Shown here: positions 47,868-57,034 of the stretch, piece by piece
Numbering within the stretch: the stretch's first letter is position 1
Layout: each line of letters begins with the position of its first letter
NCBI RefSeq assembly: GCF_001884235.1
Contig: NZ_MAOI01000020.1
Span: 1-64,000, forward strand
Direction of reading: 5' to 3'
Length of the DNA: 64,000 nucleotides
Origin: Bacillus paramycoides
GTDB taxonomy: Bacteria; Bacillota; Bacilli; Bacillales; Bacillaceae_G
Made by a program: the position numbers and the translations under genes
Notes under the pieces: generated by a model
What the model was told of the DNA's origin: nothing
Seen by the model: the letters and a program-made list of their open reading frames with translations, nothing else
Database searches by the model: none

Positions 47868-47890
47868 AAAGGCGCTATATAGTGCCTTTT
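47868..47890 (+). terminator. Terminator of the two-component operon
   Basis: AAAGGCGCTATATAGTGCCTTT is a near-perfect self-complementary hairpin with a following T-run. Confidence 0.85.
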
Positions 47891-47930
47891 TATATTTTCT
47901 TTTTTCAGAGCGGTATGTTGGTATGTGAAA

Positions 47931-48014
47931 TTATATCGGCGATTTTCCGAATATATTGACCGTAACTCTAAATGTATCAGCGATTCTCAAGATATATCGA
48001 TTTATCGACAAAAA
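47931..48014 (+). repeat. Dispersed 21-nt-period repeat, copy B (four units)
   Basis: Units of 21, 21, 20 and 21 bases, beginning TTATATCGGCG, TATATTGACCG, TGTATCAGCG and TATATCGATTTATCGACAAA. The second to fourth units match copy C at 60327 closely. Located between convergent genes. Confidence 0.7.
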
Positions 48015-48047
48015 CTATCAATAGTAGCCTTCTCCCACACAATAAAA

Positions 48048-48075
48048 AAGCGAACCATCTCTCAATGATTCGCTC
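48048..48075 (-). terminator. Terminator of the AraC-family gene
   Basis: AGCGAA(C/T)CA paired with TGATTCGCT, one internal mismatch; six T residues follow on the minus strand. Confidence 0.7.
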
Positions 48076-48083
48076 TTCTCCTA

Positions 48084-48986
48084 TTATTTCTTCTTCACCG
48101 GTATCCAAAGCTCTACTTGAGCAAACTCACTCTTATCTTCGTGGCAACGCTCATCGTATAGTTCAAACTCTGTAACTCCGCAATGTTCATATCCTGAATG
48201 CGGGAACCATTCTGAGAATACTGCATTCCACGTTTGATGGATAGAAGATACCATTTCTTCATGAGGAACTTTCGGTGTTGTAAATACTGCATATGTTGCG
48301 GCCGGGAAAGTACGCTGTGCAATTGTACTCGGTACATTCTCAAAATCTGTAACTTCCATTCCGATAATATATGTGAAGTCCCCTGTTTCTAAATTAAAAT
48401 CTGTACATAGTCCAAGCTCTACCCATTGGCTCGTATCTTTACGATTCGGAATCGTTGTTCCAAGATCCTTTTGTAAATATTCCTGCCAAAAGACCGGGAT
48501 ATCTTGATGATTTTTCCCTTCTTTACTCGTTGTCTTCAATTCATATCCAGCAACTAAAAATTCCGGTTTATTTACAATACGATATTCCATTTGTATGCCT
48601 CCTAAATATGGATTTAATTTTCGTTGTTTTACATTGACTCTATAATACATCGGCGTTTCAATTTCTTGTTTTCGATACTCACTTGGTGTCATTTGAAATA
48701 ATTTTTTAAAGGCTCTCGTGAACGTTTCATGAGATTGAAAGCCATGCTCAAATGCGATATCAATAACTTTTTCATCCGTATGAGAAAGTTGATAAGCTGC
48801 CCGGGCTAACCTCCTCTTCCGAACATACTCCATTACTGTATCACCTACTAACGCCTGGAATACACGATGAAAATGCGATTCAGAAAAACCTGCAATACGA
48901 GCTAAATTACGCAGCGTTTGTTTTTCCATTACATCTTCTTCAATATAATCAATTGACCTTTGAATTTGTGTTTCATAGCTTTCCAT
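48084..48986 (-). CDS. AraC-family regulator with GyrI-like effector domain
   Basis: A 300-residue regulator. The N-terminal ~110 residues are two helix-turn-helix motifs of the AraC/MarA type (TLRNLARIAGFSESHFHRVF and IDIAFEHGFQSHETFTRAFK, PSEY). Residues ~130-300 are a GyrI-like/SOUL-type ligand-binding domain (EYRIVNKPEFLVAGYEL), as in Rob or BmrR-like regulators that sense drugs or lipophilic compounds. Target genes are unknown; no efflux gene is adjacent. The ATG is preceded by GGGTGA. Confidence 0.9.
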   Translation of the reverse strand: MESYETQIQRSIDYIEEDVMEKQTLRNLARIAGFSESHFHRVFQALVGDTVMEYVRKRRLARAAYQLSHTDEKVIDIAFEHGFQSHETFTRAFKKLFQMTPSEYRKQEIETPMYYRVNVKQRKLNPYLGGIQMEYRIVNKPEFLVAGYELKTTSKEGKNHQDIPVFWQEYLQKDLGTTIPNRKDTSQWVELGLCTDFNLETGDFTYIIGMEVTDFENVPSTIAQRTFPAATYAVFTTPKVPHEEMVSSIHQTWNAVFSEWFPHSGYEHCGVTEFELYDERCHEDKSEFAQVELWIPVKKK

Positions 48987-49071
48987 CTCTGTTCACCCGC
49001 CTTATATGTATTATGATAAAAGAGAACTCTATCCAATTCTTGACGTTTTTTACTATAATTCCATAAAAAAC

Positions 49072-49097
49072 TGTAACTTTTTTATATGTATTTCGTT
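49072..49097 (+). promoter_or_regulatory. Putative autoregulatory ECF promoter
   Basis: TGTAAC (49072-49077), a 16-base spacer and CGTT (49094-49097) fit the extracytoplasmic-function consensus TGAAAC-N16-CGTC and lie directly upstream of the sigma gene. Confidence 0.6.
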
Positions 49098-49123
49098 GTT
49101 ATTTATGAAGGGAGGGAAATGTA

Positions 49124-49609
49124 GTGAAACAAAGTCAAACACTAGAAGAAATTTACTCACAACATATGCACGATTTATTTCGCTATCTTCTCTCCCTAAC
49201 CGGAGATTTCTACTGTGCAGAAGATCTCATGCAGGAAACATTTTACCGAATGCTCGTCCACATTGACTATTATAAAGGAGAAGAAATTAGGCCGTGGTGG
49301 TTTACAATCGCCTATAACGCCTTTATCGATTGGCACCGAAAAGAAAAGAAATATAAAACAACTACAGTTGAAGAATTCCATTTACCAAACGTGCCAAGTA
49401 CAGAGCATGCATATTTCGTAAAACATGAGATTACTAGTTGGTTACAAAGTTTATCCTCTCTTCCGCTCGAAAGACGAAATGTGTTACTACTACGAGATTA
49501 CTACGGATTCTCCTATAAGGAAATAGCAGACATGATCGGTCTCTCGTTAGCAAAGGTGAAAATTGAATTACACCGCGGGCGAAAAGAAACGCGAAGCATA
49601 AAGGAGTGA
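49124..49609 (+). CDS. ECF-type RNA polymerase sigma factor
   Basis: A 161-residue sigma-70 family factor of the ECF group. Region 2 (FRYLLSLTGDFYCAEDLMQE and WWFTIAYNAFIDWHRKEKK) and region 4 (LPLERRNVLLLRDYYGFSYKEIA) are both clear; regions 1 and 3 are missing as expected. GTG start at 49124 with GGGAGGG upstream. It overlaps the ribosome binding site of the downstream anti-sigma gene, so the two are co-expressed. The inducing stress is unknown, probably a cell-envelope signal. Confidence 0.92.
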   Translation: MKQSQTLEEIYSQHMHDLFRYLLSLTGDFYCAEDLMQETFYRMLVHIDYYKGEEIRPWWFTIAYNAFIDWHRKEKKYKTTTVEEFHLPNVPSTEHAYFVKHEITSWLQSLSSLPLERRNVLLLRDYYGFSYKEIADMIGLSLAKVKIELHRGRKETRSIKE

Positions 49610-49614
49610 TACTG

Positions 49615-50739
49615 ATGGGTTGTGCAGAGTTTAAAAAACTGTGGGAGAAATATGAAAAAGGAACGCTCACACATGATGAACAAGAAAAGTTAGAAAGTCA
49701 TATTGAGACATGTGAAGAATGTGAAGCTCATTTGGATGAATTACTTGCGAAGAGTGAACCAGTGAAGAAAAGATTGCCACCACAAAATCTTAAAATTCCA
49801 TTTTGGAAAATAAAATGGAAACAACGTTGGCAAACCGTTAGTTTTGTTCTCGCTGTTTGTATAGCAATATATTTTGTCGGTCATTTCTCATCTTCCCTTT
49901 ACTTCTATTCAAATGATATGAAAAACTTACGTGAAGTGGATGATATACCAGTCCTTGCACTAGAAGCAACAACTCCAAATAGTCGTTCCAGTGGAGGCAG
50001 TACAAATATTAAGCCCTTTTTCCGTACAGAAAATGAAATAAATTTAGTTAAAATGGTCGGCAAAAAAGAATTTCCCATTGGTACAGTAACAACGAGTAGT
50101 TTCTTATCATCTGTAACTGTCACAAATCAATCTTGGGCAAACACAGCCTATTCCAAAAAACTTTCCTTTGTTCACCCAAAAATCAAGCAAGGTGATCATT
50201 TGAAAGAAGCATCTAAAAAAGTTTGGGATACACTTGGAAAGGTACATGAGGGAACCGTTGCAGAAGTAGCGCTATCTTTTGACAAACCTTACACTTTACA
50301 AGAATTAGAACCCCTTTTATATAGCGTATTTGAAGCACAAGAAATGCCGCCAACTCCTATATGGTATGCTTTAGACACCGGACAAGAAAGAATAAATGAG
50401 GAAGATTTTATCTTACACGGCGGAGAGGTTATCGGATTTCCAGAACATATAAACCTTCCTGAAAATGAAACAAAAAAGCTAAAGACAAAAGAAGATGAAG
50501 TAATAGAAATGATGCGTATTCTTTCTACAAATAAAGAAACTGTAAGTAAAACTACTTGGACTAATGAAAAAGAGCTGAACTTAGATAAGCGCTATCAGTA
50601 TGTAAAAGATAACGGAGTAAAAGTATATGGTATTGTCATTACTGGACCGTCGAAAGAGTTATTAAAATTACAAAATTCACCGCACGTACGTTATGCGACT
50701 CTTGGAGATATTGAGATTTGGAATTGGTTTGATTACTAA
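49615..50739 (+). CDS. Membrane-bound zinc anti-sigma factor
   Basis: A 374-residue single-pass protein. Residues ~1-45 form a zinc anti-sigma motif: His-x3-Cys-x2-Cys (HIETCEEC). One transmembrane helix at ~77-96 (VSFVLAVCIAIYFVGHFS). The extracellular part (~100-374) resembles the sigma-factor regulator N- and C-terminal domains seen in YhdL-type proteins, including GTVAEVALSFDKPYTLQELE. It should hold the ECF sigma at the membrane until a signal arrives. ATG at 49615 follows AAGGAGTGA, which contains the sigma stop. Confidence 0.88.
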   Translation: MGCAEFKKLWEKYEKGTLTHDEQEKLESHIETCEECEAHLDELLAKSEPVKKRLPPQNLKIPFWKIKWKQRWQTVSFVLAVCIAIYFVGHFSSSLYFYSNDMKNLREVDDIPVLALEATTPNSRSSGGSTNIKPFFRTENEINLVKMVGKKEFPIGTVTTSSFLSSVTVTNQSWANTAYSKKLSFVHPKIKQGDHLKEASKKVWDTLGKVHEGTVAEVALSFDKPYTLQELEPLLYSVFEAQEMPPTPIWYALDTGQERINEEDFILHGGEVIGFPEHINLPENETKKLKTKEDEVIEMMRILSTNKETVSKTTWTNEKELNLDKRYQYVKDNGVKVYGIVITGPSKELLKLQNSPHVRYATLGDIEIWNWFDY

Positions 50740-50740
50740 T

Positions 50741-50787
50741 AAAAAAGAAGTAGCGCATTAAAAAGCGATGTGCTACTTCTTTTTTCA
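50741..50787 (+). terminator. Terminator of the sigma/anti-sigma operon
   Basis: AAAAAAGAAGTAGCGCAT and GTGCTACTTCTTTTTT arms. The following 259 bases (to 51046) are AT-rich with a TATAAT near 50990 and nothing else recognised. Confidence 0.9.
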
Positions 50788-51046
50788 TTTACTGATAGCT
50801 GAGGGCTGTGCTTCCCGAAACCTTAATGATAAACATTCATGCTATATTAGCCAACGTAATACTGACTAATAAAAGTACCATCATAACTACTCCTATTCTA
50901 GGATTATATATAATTAAATTTATATAAAATTTATTAAGTAAGTTTGTTCTTTGGCTCGTTAGAATTTCCAGAATTAATAATATATAATGTAAAATAAGAC
51001 AATTTTAACTATAAATATTGATATTTAATTAATGGAGGTGCCAAGT

Positions 51047-51418
51047 ATGCTTAAAGAAACTATTAAAACATTAAATATCGAATGTATCGGGGGCTTTACT
51101 GCGAAATGCGCCGATCCAATCATTGCCCATATAAACCCAAGTGAACTGAGCAAACGTGATATTTTCGTAATAATAAAAAATGATAATACAATATGGGCCA
51201 CAAAAGCAATCCAAGAAAATATAGATTCAAATAATATTAAGTGGCTAGAAATTACAAAAAACAATATAAAACAAAGAAAAAGTTTTTTAGCAAGAAAGGC
51301 ATGTTATTTTGAGGTTACAAAGGGTGATTTGTTTGGAGTTTATTTAATTTCCGAAGATCTAATTTTAAACAACCAATTTGCTAACGCTCAGTCTTATATT
51401 AAATTTATATCAGTATAG
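51047..51418 (+). CDS. Protein of unknown function (123 aa)
   Basis: ATG at 51047 follows GGAGGTG by eight bases; an ATG at 51032 overlaps that site. The product is basic, rich in Ile/Asn/Lys and soluble, starting MLKETIKTLNIECIGGFTAK. Two Cys near residues 13 and 21 and one at ~85 give no clear metal site. The AT-rich codon use differs from the neighbours and suggests a recently gained gene. Flanked by intergenic regions of ~300 bases on both sides. No family recognised. Confidence 0.6.
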   Translation: MLKETIKTLNIECIGGFTAKCADPIIAHINPSELSKRDIFVIIKNDNTIWATKAIQENIDSNNIKWLEITKNNIKQRKSFLARKACYFEVTKGDLFGVYLISEDLILNNQFANAQSYIKFISV

Positions 51419-51602
51419 AGACCACCTTTATTTCTCTAATCTATAAAACATTGTGGAATTGAATAAAATACTATCTATTTAACTAAAAAGCATAAAAATA
51501 TATAAAATAACAGCTATAAACAAATACTACCTAAAAAATCGATTCTACCTTTAATAGCAGTTCTAAATTCAAATTCCTTATCCATAGGAACAACCTATAC
51601 AA

Positions 51603-51637
51603 AAAAAGGTGTCATCGCATTTGATGACACCTTTTCT
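51603..51637 (-). terminator. Terminator of the HD-domain gene
   Basis: AAAAGGTGTCATC and GATGACACCTTTT perfect arms, 16 bases past the stop. Confidence 0.9.
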
Positions 51638-51652
51638 CTATATAAAAGTAAA

Positions 51653-52630
51653 TTAATTAGAAATCACTTTCACATACATCCCTCTCACCGCTTTTTCATA
51701 AGCGATATCGCTCATCTGCCTTATGTTTTCTGATACGACAGACGACTGAACGATCTCCCCTTCACGAAGTAATGGCGGATCAATGAGACGCACTTTATTT
51801 TTCTGATATAAATCATAATCATTTCTATCTTCTTTTACTTCTACACTTGGATGAACTTTGCCTAATAAAGCATCGACTTCTTGGTCTTTACATTGCTGTA
51901 ATTTCGATATAAGCTCATGATCTTCAAGAAGGAAATCATCTGGATGGATTCTCTTTTTATGAAGAGCTAATTTTAACGTTTTAGCTAACATATCATTTCC
52001 ATAAATATTAATTGGCTTCATAAAGAAATCGATTACTTCTTTGTAATACGTCTTCGTAAACCATTCTGCAATTTCAATGTTTTGAAGAACCATTTTCCCA
52101 TTTACTGCGATTAAATCCTTTAAAAAATCTTGAGCTTCTTCTAACGAAATATATCCATATGTATACATATCTCTCAATGTGTAATCCACTCGGTCCGCAC
52201 ATAACTCTGGTGCTGATCTTTCAAGTAAAGTCCACTTTGAATCATCTAATAAAATATCTTCATAGCGGTAGCCATGTTTTGAAAGAATCGCCGGAATTTC
52301 TGAGTTTTTAACGACAGAGCTAAATATCTCTTCATGATAACTTTCATTTTCGTTATCAAAAACGTAATCAATCACATGAGAAAAAGCAGTATGCGATACA
52401 TCATGCAGTAAACCGGCAATCTGTTCTTCTACTGAACCACCAAGCTTTTTAATTAACAACATAACACCAACTGAATGATCAAAACGCGTTACATTCCATT
52501 TCTCGTTCATTAAGTAACTCGCTCCGGCCTGATGAATCCCTTTCAGCCTTTGTACAGGTTTACTTAAAATTAATTCTTCTAACACTTGATCTACTTTAAA
52601 CTCACCGTATATTACATCTGATATGACCAC
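51653..52630 (-). CDS. HD-domain phosphohydrolase
   Basis: A 325-residue soluble protein starting with GTG at 52630 (GGGGG seven bases upstream). The HD metal-binding set is visible: H52 in RFDHSVGV, the HD pair in LLHDVSHTAFSH and the later Asp in ELCADRVDYTLRD. It resembles YdhJ-like / dGTPase-related phosphohydrolases, which cleave nucleotides; the true substrate is unknown. Monocistronic. Confidence 0.86.
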   Translation of the reverse strand: MVISDVIYGEFKVDQVLEELILSKPVQRLKGIHQAGASYLMNEKWNVTRFDHSVGVMLLIKKLGGSVEEQIAGLLHDVSHTAFSHVIDYVFDNENESYHEEIFSSVVKNSEIPAILSKHGYRYEDILLDDSKWTLLERSAPELCADRVDYTLRDMYTYGYISLEEAQDFLKDLIAVNGKMVLQNIEIAEWFTKTYYKEVIDFFMKPINIYGNDMLAKTLKLALHKKRIHPDDFLLEDHELISKLQQCKDQEVDALLGKVHPSVEVKEDRNDYDLYQKNKVRLIDPPLLREGEIVQSSVVSENIRQMSDIAYEKAVRGMYVKVISN

Positions 52631-52735
52631 TTATAATCCCCCTTTTTCAAGCAGAGTCTTCTTATAGTATCTCTTTTTCCAGGGAGAGTAAATATACCAT
52701 TTTGCAATCCAAATACGAACGTTCTGTTTTAAAAA

Positions 52736-52760
52736 AATAGAGAGCCATTAGCTCTCTATT
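52736..52760 (-). terminator. Terminator of the metallophosphoesterase gene
   Basis: AATAGAGAGC and GCTCTCTATT with loop CATTA. Confidence 0.82.
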
Positions 52761-52768
52761 AAATACAC

Positions 52769-53875
52769 TTATTCAAACGTAACTTCCACCTGCACAATCT
52801 CAGATCTACTTCCAAGTCTGAGCGGTGGTCCCCAAAATCCGAATCCAGAAGAAACAATGGCGTGGAATGCACCTTTTTGTGCGTATCCCCAGTCTAGTTC
52901 GTACATTCTTCTCGTTACAATATGATTCGGCGCCATTTGTCCGCGGTGCGTGTGACCAGATAATAGTATATCAACGCCGGCATCCGCTGCCTGCTTTAAT
53001 TCAAATGGCTGGTGATCCATCGCAATAACAGGAAGCGATAAATCCACAGTACTCATTAAACTTTCAAAGCTTTGACGATCTCGCTCTGTTTTATCTCTTC
53101 TCCCAACGAGATAAAAACTATCTTCAATTGTAATGACTTCATCTAAAAGAATACGAATATCAATCTTATCCATTTCTTGCAAAAATTCAGGAACCGCTCG
53201 TCCGTAATATTCGTGGTTCCCTAACACACCATATACGCCCAATGGAGCTTTCATTTGTTTCATAATGTGTCCCATGTTTTTTTGAATGAACACACCTGGA
53301 TGATCATCAATAATATCACCAGGCAGTAAAATAATATCTGGCTTCATTTCATTTACATGGTGGACTAGTCTCTTTAAATGAGAAACACCAGATAGTTTAC
53401 CGAAATGCATATCAGAAGCCATCGCAATGCGTAAACTTTTACGACCCTCTACTTTTTTCGGTATGTGTACATCATACTTTCTTACAACCGGGCTATAGGC
53501 ATTGAATACTCCATATGCAAAGATAAAGACGAACACGAGTAAAACGACCATTCCTGTCCAAATAATTGCTGTTTCTTTCTCCACTGAAAACTGTAATAAT
53601 AAGACGGCAATATCGGCTAATGGCAATAACATAAGCGCATATTGTATAACCGCAAACCAAATGGAACCGATTGTTCGTAGGAATGGAAGAAACTTAAACA
53701 CCTGTACGAGAATATACGCATATGAAATGAAGCCAACTACGAAAGCGTAATATCCCCAAGCTTCCCAGCCGAATACGGTACTTAGCCAAACCCAACCGTT
53801 CCAGCCGATGTAAAACATAAGTAGTGTGTAAACAATTAACATAGTAAATATATTGAAATAACGAAGATTCTTCAC
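52769..53875 (-). CDS. Membrane-anchored metallophosphoesterase
   Basis: A 368-residue protein: four N-terminal transmembrane helices (about 8-30, 40-60, 67-92, 101-122), then a calcineurin-like phosphoesterase domain from ~145. All metal-binding blocks are present: SDMHFG, GDIIDD, GNHEYYG, MDHQP and SGHTHRGQ. It belongs to the YkuE/YkoQ-type group whose members cut UDP-sugars or lipid headgroups; the substrate here is unknown. ATG; alone on the strand. Confidence 0.9.
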   Translation of the reverse strand: MKNLRYFNIFTMLIVYTLLMFYIGWNGWVWLSTVFGWEAWGYYAFVVGFISYAYILVQVFKFLPFLRTIGSIWFAVIQYALMLLPLADIAVLLLQFSVEKETAIIWTGMVVLLVFVFIFAYGVFNAYSPVVRKYDVHIPKKVEGRKSLRIAMASDMHFGKLSGVSHLKRLVHHVNEMKPDIILLPGDIIDDHPGVFIQKNMGHIMKQMKAPLGVYGVLGNHEYYGRAVPEFLQEMDKIDIRILLDEVITIEDSFYLVGRRDKTERDRQSFESLMSTVDLSLPVIAMDHQPFELKQAADAGVDILLSGHTHRGQMAPNHIVTRRMYELDWGYAQKGAFHAIVSSGFGFWGPPLRLGSRSEIVQVEVTFE

Positions 53876-53997
53876 AGCCAGCCTCCTTATTGATTTCTTC
53901 TATTATATCTTGTTATGCACGTTTAACGTAAATATTAAGCACATCAATCTTCACAATAAAAACCCCTAATTGCTAGATGCAAACCTAACAATTAGAG

Positions 53998-54168
53998 GTG
54001 CAATTCAAAACAAAATTACTTTTACAGATTATTGATAAACACATTGTTTTTAAATTTTTAGGGGCCGCTGTAATGGGGATATTGGAATCTTACGTATTAG
54101 AAGAAATTGATAGTGACGTTGAATATGTTGCGACGCAGGTTGAGGAGTTGATGAAGCGGAATATATAG
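53998..54168 (+). CDS. Candidate short protein or remnant (56 aa)
   Basis: A GTG-initiated frame ending in TAG. The N-terminal half is hydrophobic (LLLQIIDKHIVFKFLGAAVM), the C-terminal half acidic and helical (EEIDSDVEYVATQVEELMK). The composition is protein-like, but the start has no clear ribosome binding site and overlaps the hairpin; it may be the C-terminal remnant of a longer gene. An internal ATG at 54073 would give only 31 residues. Confidence 0.35.
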   Translation: MQFKTKLLLQIIDKHIVFKFLGAAVMGILESYVLEEIDSDVEYVATQVEELMKRNI

Positions 54169-54189
54169 TTTGTTATAACCGTAATAAGG

Positions 54190-54226
54190 AAAGCCGAACC
54201 GCCACTCTATGACGGTTTGGCTTTTA
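54190..54226 (-). terminator. Terminator of the sulfate transport operon
   Basis: AAGCCGAACCG and CGGTTTGGCTT, one G/T mismatch, ending at the cysA stop. Confidence 0.85.
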
Positions 54227-54227
54227 T

Positions 54228-55301
54228 TTAAATCACAAAATCCTCCGGAATAAACACCTTTACTTCTTTCGGGTGTACGTATACAGACTCACCCGTTTGA
54301 ATGTTCAGTTGTCTAAACCGTTCTTTACTAATTTCTGCTTCTAAATATTCCTCTGTTCCCTCTCGTTTTAATTCTACATATACGACCGGGCCAACCGCAT
54401 GTGAGTATGTTACTTTCGCCGGGATTGCCTCTACACTTTGCTCCGTACGAGAAATCGATAAATGATGTGGCCTTACATACGCTACTCCGTCTACGTTAGA
54501 AACGTGTGTATGCTCTGGTGCTTCTAGTTCTACAGAGCCTAAATCTAGTTTTCCTTTATGAACACGGCCATGAAATAAGTTTACGTTTCCTAAAAAGTCA
54601 TATACAAACGGGCTTGCTGGATTTTCATACACTTCTTCTGGCGTTCCCATTTGTTCAATTCGTCCTTCATTCATCACAACGATGCGGTCCGCAACGTCTA
54701 ACGCTTCCTCCTGATCATGTGTTACGAATACGCTCGTAATTTGAAATTCGTCATGTAATTTCCGGAGCCATCTTCGTAATTCTTTCCGTACTTTCGCATC
54801 AAGTGCACCAAACGGTTCATCTAGCAATAAAATTTTCGGTTCTACTGCAAGTGCCCGGACTAATGCAATACGTTGGCGTTGTCCGCCAGATAATTGCGCT
54901 GGGTAACGTTTTGCAAAGCCATCCATTTTTACAAGCTTTAATAATTCTGTTACCTTTTCTTCTATTGCTTCTGCTGAAGGCCTTACGCTTTTCTTCCTTA
55001 CTTTTAAACCGAAAGCGACATTTTCAAACACATTCATATGTTTAAAAAGCGCATAGTGCTGGAAGACGAAACCGACTTGCCGGTTTTTCACGTGAATGTC
55101 TGTTAAATCTTCCCCATCAAATGAAATAGAACCTCCATCCGCTTCTTCTAGCCCTGCAATAATTCGTAATAACGTCGTTTTTCCAGAACCTGACGGGCCT
55201 AATAAGGCAACAAGTTCTCCTTTTGGAATATCTAAACGAATATCTTTTAACGCTTGAAATGTACCATATTGTTTTGATACGCCGTGAATTTGAATACTCA
55301 T
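54228..55301 (-). CDS. cysA: Sulfate/thiosulfate ABC transporter ATP-binding protein CysA
   Basis: A 357-residue ATPase. Walker [10 protein letters not shown] (~34-42), signature LSGGQRQR, Walker [12 protein letters not shown] and the H-loop [10 protein letters not shown] are intact. A C-terminal TOBE-like extension (~235-357) is typical of CysA. Drives import of sulfate through CysT/CysW. Last gene of the operon, 12 bases after cysW; AAGGGGGG upstream of the ATG. Confidence 0.95.
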   Translation of the reverse strand: MSIQIHGVSKQYGTFQALKDIRLDIPKGELVALLGPSGSGKTTLLRIIAGLEEADGGSISFDGEDLTDIHVKNRQVGFVFQHYALFKHMNVFENVAFGLKVRKKSVRPSAEAIEEKVTELLKLVKMDGFAKRYPAQLSGGQRQRIALVRALAVEPKILLLDEPFGALDAKVRKELRRWLRKLHDEFQITSVFVTHDQEEALDVADRIVVMNEGRIEQMGTPEEVYENPASPFVYDFLGNVNLFHGRVHKGKLDLGSVELEAPEHTHVSNVDGVAYVRPHHLSISRTEQSVEAIPAKVTYSHAVGPVVYVELKREGTEEYLEAEISKERFRQLNIQTGESVYVHPKEVKVFIPEDFVI

Positions 55302-55313
55302 CGCAATCCCCCC

Positions 55314-56171
55314 TTATTGTCGTTTTTCCATTCTCCATTCGATCCAGTTTTTTATAACGAGCGTAAGAACTGCGATGAATGACATTAAAGTCGCCACAGC
55401 GAACGCAGCTGAAAATTGATATTCATTGTATAAGATTTCAATATGAAGCGGCATCGTATTTGTAACGCCGCGTACGTGGCCAGACACAACGGAAACAGCT
55501 CCGAACTCACCAATGGCGCGGGCATTACATAAAATCATGCCGTATAAAAGACCCCATTTTATATTCGGAAGCGTAACACGCCAAAACATTTTCCATCCGC
55601 TTGCACCAAGTGACAGAGCTGCCTCTTCTTCACTTTTCCCTTGTGCTTGCATAACCGGGATTAATTCACGTGCAACGAACGGGAACGTTACGAATATCGT
55701 TGCAATGATAATGCCTGGGACAGAGAAAATAAGTTTCACACCATGTTCCAATAGCCATCCGCCAAATGCGGCTCTCGGTGTGAAAAGTAAAACGAACACT
55801 AACCCTGCGATAACTGGTGACACTGCAAACGGCAGTTCAATAAGTGATAATAATAACTGCTTTCCTTTAAACTGAAACTTCGTAATAAGCCATGCTGCTG
55901 CTATTCCGAATATCGTATTAAGCGGCACAACGATTAACGCAACGAGAAGCGTTAATCGAATCGCCGAAAATGCTTCTTGATCTGTTACGGCAGCAATGTA
56001 TACATCAATCCCCCGTTCAAAAGCTTTCATAAAAATTGTCACGAGCGGGAGTAATAGAAAGAGAGATAAAAATAAAACTGTTATCGTAATTAATAGACCC
56101 GGTACAAATTTAGATTCTTTTTTAGCCGATATGCTTTTTACTATTTTCTTCTCTAGTAATGTTGGTTCCAT
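55314..56171 (-). CDS. cysW: Sulfate ABC transporter permease CysW
   Basis: A 285-residue permease with six helices. The EAA loop is EEEAALSLGASGWKMFWRVTLP, where it contacts CysA. Pairs with CysT to form the membrane channel. ATG with AGGAGGGGAG upstream; 11 bases after cysT. Confidence 0.94.
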   Translation of the reverse strand: MEPTLLEKKIVKSISAKKESKFVPGLLITITVLFLSLFLLLPLVTIFMKAFERGIDVYIAAVTDQEAFSAIRLTLLVALIVVPLNTIFGIAAAWLITKFQFKGKQLLLSLIELPFAVSPVIAGLVFVLLFTPRAAFGGWLLEHGVKLIFSVPGIIIATIFVTFPFVARELIPVMQAQGKSEEEAALSLGASGWKMFWRVTLPNIKWGLLYGMILCNARAIGEFGAVSVVSGHVRGVTNTMPLHIEILYNEYQFSAAFAVATLMSFIAVLTLVIKNWIEWRMEKRQ

Positions 56172-56182
56172 TTTCTCCCCTC

Positions 56183-57013
56183 CTATTCATTTCTCAGTTC
56201 ATGCCTTCTACTCCAAGTTTGAATCATGTTAATAAGGAGAAGGAAAAGAAGAGAAATGATAAGCATCACAGCTGCTACTGCTGTTGCTCCGGCGTAATCA
56301 TATTGTTCTAGTTTCGTCATAATCATAAGTGGTGCAATTTCTGTCTTCATCGGCATATTACCTGCGATGAAAACGACGGATCCATATTCCCCTAATGCCC
56401 GTGCAAAAGCGAGCGAAAAACCAGCAAGGAGAGCTGGGAATATTTCTGGTAAAATGATTTTCACAAATATTTGAAGGCGTGAGGCTCCTAAACTAGAAGC
56501 TGCTTCTTCTACTTCTTTATCAATACTTTGCAGCACTGGTTGCACCATTCGGACGACAAATGGTAAGCCGATAAACGTAAGTGCAACAATAATTCCGAGC
56601 GGTGTAAAAGCTATTTTTATATGAAACACACTAAATATTTTTCCGATCCAACCATTTTCCGCATAAAGCGTCGTCAGTGTAATACCAGCTACAGCAGTCG
56701 GAAGAGCGAATGGTAAATCAATTAGTCCGTCTAATAATCGTTTCCCTGGAAAGGTGTAGCGAACGAGCACCCATGCAATTAATAAACCGAAAATAGCATT
56801 TACAACCGCTGCTACAAGTGAAGTCGTTAAACTCACTTGATAGGAATGCAACACGCGCTCACTCGTTATAACTTGTGCGAACTTCTTCCAGCCTAGCTGT
56901 GAAGTTTGAATAAATACGATAGAAAGTGGTATAAGTACGAATAAACTCATATATAACATTGTAAATCCAAGAGATAATCCAAACCCCGGTAAAACACGCT
57001 TCTTCTTCCTCAC
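56183..57013 (-). CDS. cysT: Sulfate ABC transporter permease CysT (CysU)
   Basis: A 276-residue permease with six helices and the EAA loop EVEEAASSLGASRLQIFVKI. GTG start at 57013 with AGGTGAAGGA upstream. Second gene of the operon, 21 bases after sbp. Confidence 0.94.
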   Translation of the reverse strand: MRKKKRVLPGFGLSLGFTMLYMSLFVLIPLSIVFIQTSQLGWKKFAQVITSERVLHSYQVSLTTSLVAAVVNAIFGLLIAWVLVRYTFPGKRLLDGLIDLPFALPTAVAGITLTTLYAENGWIGKIFSVFHIKIAFTPLGIIVALTFIGLPFVVRMVQPVLQSIDKEVEEAASSLGASRLQIFVKIILPEIFPALLAGFSLAFARALGEYGSVVFIAGNMPMKTEIAPLMIMTKLEQYDYAGATAVAAVMLIISLLFLLLINMIQTWSRRHELRNE

Positions 57014-57034
57014 AATCCTTCACCTCATCCCCCC

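Larger units (their letters stand above)
53876..54227. other. Intergenic region of 352 bases with a short ORF and two hairpins
   Basis: Holds a hairpin at 53963-53998 (CCTAATTG / CAATTAG), T-tailed on the minus strand, a 56-codon frame at 53998-54168 and the cysA terminator at 54190-54226. Confidence 0.6.

Noticed and set aside
47931-48014. Possible CRISPR-like array from ~21-base units
   Set aside because: Units are degenerate and directly abutting, with no constant repeat and variable spacers, and no cas genes are near.
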